Shown here: in pieces, positions 58,727-64,000 of the stretch
Layout of the letters: every line of letters begins with the position of its first letter
Position numbering within the stretch: position 1 is the stretch's first letter
Origin: Novosphingobium sp. G106
Lineage (GTDB): Bacteria > Pseudomonadota > Alphaproteobacteria > Sphingomonadales > Sphingomonadaceae
Length of the DNA: 64,000 bases
Assembly (NCBI RefSeq): GCF_019075875.1
Contig: NZ_JAHOOZ010000001.1
Span: 62,001 to 126,000 of the forward strand
Reading direction: 5' to 3'
The notes under the pieces: generated by a model
Told to the model about the DNA's origin: nothing
The model's database searches: none
Seen by the model: only the letters and a program-made list of their open reading frames with translations
Translations under genes and position numbers: made by a program

Positions 58727-60747
58727 GTGACCGATCCACTTCTGCAGCCGTTTCAGACGCGCAATCTGACTTTCCGTAACCGGATGGTCCATGCGCCGAC
58801 GACGATGAACATGTCGGACGACCGCGGTTATGTAACGCGCCAGGCGGTTGGCGCCTATGAGGCCCTTGCGGCGGGTGGCTTCGGCGCTGTCTGCGTTGGC
58901 GCCACGAACGTGCGCTGGGACGGCCTGATCAACGAGCGCATGTTCGGCTTCTACGACGACACCTACATCATCAGCCAGCGCGAGCTGGTCGAGGTCATCC
59001 ACAACAACGGCGCACTCGCAGGCATCCAGCTGTTCTACGGCGGGCTGATTCCCGGCGTCGGCGCGACCTTCCCGCTCGAGCCGGGCAAGGGCTGGATTCC
59101 GGGCACGGTGTCTTGGGGGCCGACCGGCAAGTACCCGATCGGCAACCAGCAGCCAGGGGTTGTGTCCACAGAAACCTATCGCGAACTCGTCGAGGCCTAT
59201 GCCCAGGCTGCCCGCCGCTCGAAGGAAGCGGGCTACGACTATGTCTCGTTCCACTTCTGCCACGGCTCGCTGCCGCATGTGACGTTGTCGCTGCTCGAAA
59301 ACACCGGCCGCAACGACGAATATTCTGACCGTTTCCTGTTCTGCGAGCAGATCCTGCAGCGCACGCAGGAGCTTTGCGGCAAGGACTACCCGATCATCCC
59401 GCGCCTGGTCTGCGACGAGAACTTCGTCGGCGGCTACGACCTCGACTACTTCATCGAGAACTACGCGCCGCGCCTCCACGCGCTGGGCATCGACGCGCTC
59501 GACTGCACCTTCGGCTCAATGCTGCCCGCCAAGAGCCGTGATCCCGAGGTTTCCTCCGGCGAGATCATCGGCGGTGGCTTCTACGTGCCGAACCTCGTGG
59601 CGCTGCCCTACATCAAGCGCATGCGCGAGGGCCTCGATGCACGGGGCATCGGCATGCCCCTGATGGGATCGTGCAACATCAACACGCCCGCGCAGATGCG
59701 TGCGATGGTGGGCGAAGGCGCGGCGGACTTCTTCGCCTCGTGCCGCCAGTCGCTCGACGATCCCGACTTCCCGCGCAAGATCGCCGAGGGCCGCGAAGAC
59801 GAAATCCGCAAATCGACACGCACCGGCGCCTCGCTGCTGGCCGGCAACATCTTCGGCAAGGGCGTTGCCGGCTCGGCGCAGAACGCGGCCTTCAGTCGCG
59901 ATCGCGAATATCGTCTGGTCCCGACGCTGCATCCCCGCCGCGTGCTGATCGCCGGCGGCGGCTCCGGCGGCATGGAATATGCTATTACTGCAAGCGAGGC
60001 CGGCCATCGTGTCACGCTCTTTGAGAAGAGCGGGCAACTGGGCGGGGCAATGGCCTGGGCGGGCAACTACCGGACTCTGCCGAACATGGAGCAGATCGCC
60101 TACCAACCCGACTGGCACCGGACGATGATCGCGAAGCTGGGCGTCGACGTGCGGCTGAACGAGGAACTCAGCCTAGAGAGGATTCTCGCGGAAAAGCCCG
60201 ACGTGGTCGTCGTCGCGACCGGAGCGCTGCCCGCCATGCCCGAGGCTCCGGGCCTCGATGCGGCGCTCGAATCCGGATCGCCCGCAGCATCGACCGGGTG
60301 CTGTGCGCGGGCCCCGAGGCGCTGCCCGATGGCCCGATAGTAGTCTGGGGTGCGGGGGAGGGTGTGGAATTGGCGCTCGACCTCGCGCGGGCCGGCCGGC
60401 AGGTGCGCTTGCTCGATCCGGCCCCCCGCTTCGTGCCTGCCGCGTACATCGGTTCGCGCTCCAAGGCGGTGCTTCGCTGGGCCGAGGAAGCGCGCCTCGT
60501 TACGGAATCGGGCGTCGAACTCGTCGAGATCGGACAAGATGCGATCCTGGTCCGCCATGCCGATGGTCGCTCCGAACGCATTGCCTGCAAGGTCCTCGCC
60601 ATTGCGCCGGGCCGGGTCGCTCATGACCCGCTGTCACAAGCGCTGCTGGGCTCGGGTATCCAGGTGCAGGTGGTTGGCGATGCCCGCAAACCCCGTTCCT
60701 ATGGCAATGCGATCCACGAAGCGGCCTATCTGGCGCGACGGATTTGA
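58727..60747 (+). pseudogene. OYE/dienoyl-CoA reductase-like flavoprotein, one frameshift, no Fe-S cysteines
   Basis: A protein of about 670 residues: an FMN TIM barrel (LLQPFQTRNLTFRNRMVHAPTT to GMPLMGSCNINTPAQMRAMV) joined to a FAD/NAD(P) domain (RRVLIAGGGSGGMEYAITA). In 2,4-dienoyl-CoA reductase-type enzymes a four-cysteine 4Fe-4S motif follows the barrel; here the same stretch reads EIRKSTRTGASLLAGN and KGVAGSAQNAAF, with no cysteine. Near 60250-60290 the frame shifts by one base; the second part contains RSIDRVLCAGPEALPDGP and runs to 60747. GTG 58727 follows GGGAGGA. It begins the plus-strand operon with the next acyl-CoA dehydrogenase and CoA ligase. Confidence 0.85.
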
Positions 60748-60754
60748 GGGAGAA

Positions 60755-61941
60755 ATGCAAGCGATGGACTGGCTGAGCGAAGACCAACGCGCGCTGCGCG
60801 ACATGGCCGCGACTTTCGCCCGCAAGGAGGTGGAGCCGATCGCCAACCGGATCGATCTCGACGAGCACACGCCCGACGAACTGATCTCCAAGGCAGCGGA
60901 GCTCGGTCTCTTCGGCCTCTACACCTCGCCCGAGTACGGCGGCGTCGGCGCCGATCTCGTTTCGGTCTGCCTCGTGAGCGAAGAGCTGGCCAAGGCGAGT
61001 CCTGCTTTCGCCGGCATGCTTACCGTCCAGATCGTGCTCTGCCCGAAGACGGTCGAAATTCTGGGCACCGAGGTGCAAAAGCAGCGCATCTTGCCCAGGA
61101 ACGCCTCGGGCGAGCGTCTCATGGCATATTCGCAGAGCGAGCCAGCCGGCGCCGCCAATATCGGCAGCCATCTCACCCGGATAGTCCCGGATGGCGACGG
61201 CTATCGGATCGATGGGGCCAAGTTGTTTTGCACCCAGGGCTCCGCAGAAACCTATCTCGTCATGGGCAAAACCAAGGACCGGGCTGGCAATGAGGGCTAT
61301 GGCTGTGTCATCGTCGAGCGCGAGGACGCGGGTTTTCGCGTCGACCCCTATGAAGACAAGCTCGGCTGGCGTGGTACCAATACCGGGCCGATCTCGTTCA
61401 ACAATGTCTTCCTCGAAGCGGACGACATCCTCGGCGACATCCTGACTGGCGGGTTTTCGCACAGGGCGGCAAACCAATCGAACCTGCTGGCTCACGTCGC
61501 CACGTCGATCGGCTGCGCCCAGGGCCTGTTCGACAAGACGCTGGACTATGTGAAGCAGCGCCGGCTCTACGGGCGGGACATGGCCGACCTGCAGCCGTTG
61601 GGCTATTGGCTCGCCGAAGCGCATGCCAGGATCACCGCCTGCCGCGAACTGCTCTACAACGCCGTGCGCCAGTTCGAGGCGGGAACCATGGCGCCCGAAA
61701 TGCCCAATATCTGCAAGGCCTATATCGGCGAAACGTGCTTTGAGGTCTGCGTCAAGCTCGTGCAAATGTGGGGGGAAGCGGCATCATGAATTCGACCGGA
61801 GTCAACCGCTACATGCGCGACGCAAGAGCCAAATGCGTGGCCGAAGGCGCGACCGAAATGCACTATGCGATCATCGCAAACCAGCTGCTTCACGGCCAGC
61901 CCACATTGGTGCCCAAAAATATCGTCAAGACGGCGGACTGA
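60755..61941 (+). pseudogene. Acyl-CoA dehydrogenase with one frameshift
   Basis: An acyl-CoA dehydrogenase of about 395 residues. AYSQSEPAGAANIG and YRIDGAKLFCTQGS occupy the FAD/substrate region. The main frame stops after KLVQMWGEAAS. In the next frame the C-terminus continues as GSGIMNSTGVNRYMRDAR to KNIVKTAD and a stop at 61941. The slip is in a six-G run near 61769-61774; one more G would give MWGGSGIMN in one frame. ATG 60755 follows GAGGGAG, eight bases after the OYE stop. The CoA-ligase gene starts three bases downstream. Confidence 0.87.
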
Positions 61942-61943
61942 CT

Positions 61944-63494
61944 ATGACCGATCCGCTTCTGCTGCGCCCCATCAGCACGCTCGACATGATCGCGCAGGCG
62001 CTATCGCGAGACCTGGACCGGCTCGTCGCCGTAGGGGCCAATGGCGAGCGCCTGACCGCTGGGGAATTCGCACAGGAGATCAGCCGCTACAGGCAGTATC
62101 TTGAGGCCCTGGAACCGCGCCCGCAGCGTGCAGCGCTGCTCGCGAAAAACCGGATCGAGGTCCTCTACGTCTCGAACGGTCTGAACTTTGCCGGCATCGT
62201 CAGCACCGCGCTCCATCCGATGGGGTCGGTGGAGGATTACCTCTATGTCCTCGAAGACGCCGGGATCGATACGCTGGTTTTCGATGCCGATCACTACGAG
62301 GAGATGGCGACTGCTCTGCGTGACCGGGCGCCGGGCCTCAGGCACCTGCTGGCGCTGGGCGAGAGCAAGGTCGGCCGCCCCATGGCCCGGGAGGTCGCCG
62401 GCCATGCACCGGACAGGCTGATCGCGCCTGCAAGCGATCCGGAAGCGCTGTTTCGCATTGCCTATTCGGGCGGCACGACCGGAAACCCCAAGGGCATCAT
62501 GACGACCCATCGGACGGCGGCCACTTCCGCGCTGATCCAGTTGATCAGCTGGGAGTGGCCGAAGGAGGTACGCCACCTCATCTGTGCGCCACTCAGCCAC
62601 TCCGGCGCTGCGGTGCTGAGCTCGGTCCTTGTCAAGGGCGGCGCGATGTTCGTCCTGCCCGGCTTCGAACCGGTCGCCGTGATGGAAGCGATCGAGCGGC
62701 ACCGGATCACGTCGGTGCTGATGGTGCCTACGATGGTTCTCGCCATGATCGACCATCCGCGCTTCGGCGAGTTCGATCTCTCCAGCCTCGAAGTGATCTT
62801 CTATGGAGCCTCGGCCTTTCCGGCGGCGCGGCTGAAGGATGCGATCGCCCGGCTGGGACCTGTCTTCTTCCAGTTCTACGGCCAATCCGAGGCGCCGATG
62901 TCGATCACTGTCATGCGTCGTGACGAGCACGACGTGAATGATCCGCTGCGGCTCGCGAGCTGCGGGCGGCCGACGCCGCTCGTGCGCGTCGCGCTGCTCG
63001 ACGACGATGGCAACGAGGTTTCCCGCGGCGAGCCTGGTGAGATTTGCGTCCAGGGGCCTCTGTTGATGGGCGGCTATCTCAACAAGCCCGAAGAGACCGC
63101 CAAGGCGCTTGAGGGCGGCTGGCTCCACACCGGCGATATTGCCATCGAGAGCGCGGACGGCTTCCTTCGCATCGTCGATCGCAAGAAGGACATGATCATC
63201 ACCGGCGGCTTCAATGTCTTCGCGCGCGAAGTGGAAGACGTGCTAGTTGAGCACCCGCTGGTCCGCCAGGCGGCGGTTATCGGGGTGCCCGACGCGAAAT
63301 GGGGCGAGGCGGTGAAGGCAGTTGTCGTGATCGAACCGGGCGCAGAAGTGAGGGCAGAAGAGCTGATTGCCCTCGTCCGCGAGCGCAAGGGAGCAGTGCA
63401 GGCGCCCAAGAGCATCGAATTTGTAGACGCCCTGCCGCTGTCCGCCCTGGGTAAGCCTGACAAGAAAGCGCTCCGCCTTCAATACACCAGTTGA
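61944..63494 (+). CDS. AMP-dependent acyl-CoA ligase
   Basis: A 516-residue ANL-superfamily CoA ligase. IAYSGGTTGNPKGIMTTH is the adenylate motif, QFYGQSEAPMS the A5-type motif, TGDIAIESADGFLRIVDRKKD the hinge and LPLSALGKPDKKA the terminal lysine region. ATG 61944 is three bases after the acyl-CoA dehydrogenase stop. It completes the OYE-ACAD-ligase operon, so acid activation, dehydrogenation and reduction of a dienoyl-type intermediate would be coupled. A convergent flavin-monooxygenase gene follows after 165 bases without a clear terminator. Confidence 0.92.
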   Translation: MTDPLLLRPISTLDMIAQALSRDLDRLVAVGANGERLTAGEFAQEISRYRQYLEALEPRPQRAALLAKNRIEVLYVSNGLNFAGIVSTALHPMGSVEDYLYVLEDAGIDTLVFDADHYEEMATALRDRAPGLRHLLALGESKVGRPMAREVAGHAPDRLIAPASDPEALFRIAYSGGTTGNPKGIMTTHRTAATSALIQLISWEWPKEVRHLICAPLSHSGAAVLSSVLVKGGAMFVLPGFEPVAVMEAIERHRITSVLMVPTMVLAMIDHPRFGEFDLSSLEVIFYGASAFPAARLKDAIARLGPVFFQFYGQSEAPMSITVMRRDEHDVNDPLRLASCGRPTPLVRVALLDDDGNEVSRGEPGEICVQGPLLMGGYLNKPEETAKALEGGWLHTGDIAIESADGFLRIVDRKKDMIITGGFNVFAREVEDVLVEHPLVRQAAVIGVPDAKWGEAVKAVVVIEPGAEVRAEELIALVRERKGAVQAPKSIEFVDALPLSALGKPDKKALRLQYTS

Positions 63495-63659
63495 CCCGTT
63501 GAAGCCCAAGCCAGGAAATGCAGGCAGGCCGGCGAAGCGGCAGCGCTTTGAATCTTCAACAATCGCAGCGTATTTTCCGTTAGCCGTCTCGCACTCTTTT
63601 CGACGCGGATGACGGATCAGACAAGATGTTACCGATTTTGGCGTATTACCGCGCGTCAG

Positions 63660-64000
63660 TTAGCGGCTACTTAGCTCCAGTCCCGCAAGTGAGCCTTCTG
63701 CGCGCCAGTCGGCGATGATCCTGTAGAAGGCGAGCGGGCCTCCGCCATAGGCGCTGTTGCGGGCGTTGAGCCGGCTAACGTCGCCTTCATGGTTGAAGTA
63801 GCTCGGCGTACATTCGCGCAGCGCTTCGACCATCGAGACGGCGGCCCTGTCGATCTCTGCGACCCAGGAGTCTTCGGCCTCGCGCGTCACCTCGATGCGG
63901 GTCGCGTCCCGCTCTCGCGCCTCGCACAGGATGTAGGCGATATGCCGCGTCTGCTCGCCGATCATGTGCGGGAAGTTAAGCGAGAGGCCCGTCTGGACAT
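63660..64000 (-). CDS. Flavin monooxygenase (BVMO-like), C-terminal part cut by window edge
   Basis: The last 112 codons of a larger protein. The sequence QTGLSLNFPHMIGEQTRHIAY begins inside the window edge, and NARNSAYGGGPLAFYRIIADW near the end is characteristic of the C-terminal region of 4-hydroxyacetophenone/phenylacetone-type monooxygenases. No start codon is in the window because the frame stays open to the right edge. It is the third BVMO-like protein here. It converges on the CoA-ligase gene. Confidence 0.85.
   Translation of the reverse strand, partial: VQTGLSLNFPHMIGEQTRHIAYILCEARERDATRIEVTREAEDSWVAEIDRAAVSMVEALRECTPSYFNHEGDVSRLNARNSAYGGGPLAFYRIIADWRAEGSLAGLELSSR

Noticed and set aside
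1..64000. Insertion sequences, transposases, integrases or CRISPR arrays
   Set aside because: No transposase or integrase motif and no regular direct-repeat array was found, so the decayed genes are not explained by a visible mobile element.

Overview
The window is 64 kb of high-GC bacterial DNA packed with catabolic genes and shows no ribosomal RNA, tRNA, insertion sequence or CRISPR array. Gene style and protein families (paired acyl-CoA dehydrogenases, CoA ligases, SDRs, crotonases, Baeyer-Villiger monooxygenases, KshA-like Rieske oxygenase, CaiB transferase, DUF35/thiolase pair, TetR regulators) point to an alphaproteobacterial sphingomonad such as Novosphingobium or Sphingobium. That assignment is inference from family resemblance. 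The content is what one expects of an island that breaks down steroid-like or terpenoid-like alicyclic compounds; the actual substrate cannot be read from sequence.

Layout. 1-14 kb: NTF2-like gene fragment, SDR, D-aminoacylase-like amidohydrolase, TetR, a conserved unknown, P450, a decayed SDR, an APH-fold kinase with an overlapping small partner, CoA ligase, MFS transporter, a double-length FadE34-like acyl-CoA dehydrogenase and a frameshifted crotonase. 14-23 kb (minus strand): one probable operon reading ADH, ALDH (frameshifted), BVMO, SDR, thiolase-like protein, CoA-ligase/ATP-grasp protein. 23-30 kb (plus): hydrolase, AtuA-like protein, EthD-like protein, then SDR, acyl-CoA dehydrogenase and APH-fold kinase, the last three in a tightly spaced or overlapping run. 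30-34 kb: MAPEG protein, EthD-like protein, CaiB transferase, MFS transporter. 34-45 kb: CoA ligase and crotonase (plus), then a minus-strand operon of long BVMO, ATP-grasp CoA ligase, crotonase, two acyl-CoA dehydrogenases and an LLM oxidoreductase. 45-55 kb (plus): DUF35 protein, thiolase (frameshifted), SDR, OYE stub, TetR, two acyl-CoA dehydrogenases, Rieske oxygenase, DUF35 remnant, fused 2-oxoacid dehydrogenase E1, NTF2-like protein, VOC remnant. 55-64 kb: TetR, AttH/CrtC-like protein and APH kinase (minus); OYE-like reductase, acyl-CoA dehydrogenase (both frameshifted) and CoA ligase (plus); the end of a flavin monooxygenase (minus).

How it may work together (inference): oxygenases (P450, Rieske, BVMOs) hydroxylate and expand rings to lactones, hydrolases open them, CoA ligases activate the acids, and paired acyl-CoA dehydrogenases, crotonases, SDRs and thiolases shorten them. 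The most distinctive theme is three APH-fold kinases. One sits in an SDR-ACAD-kinase run that resembles a split ACAD10/ACAD11 and the SDR/ACAD/kinase logic of the Pseudomonas levulinate (Lva) pathway, suggesting removal of hydroxyl groups from hydroxyacyl-CoAs by phosphorylation and elimination.

Two further themes are visible only by reading between the genes. Short AATGC/GCATT or TTGCAT-type repeats recur in front of most transcription units and may be a shared operator. There are also many broken genes: four eroded remnants (SDR, OYE, DUF35, VOC) and five otherwise intact genes split by one frameshift each, three of these at G/C homopolymers.
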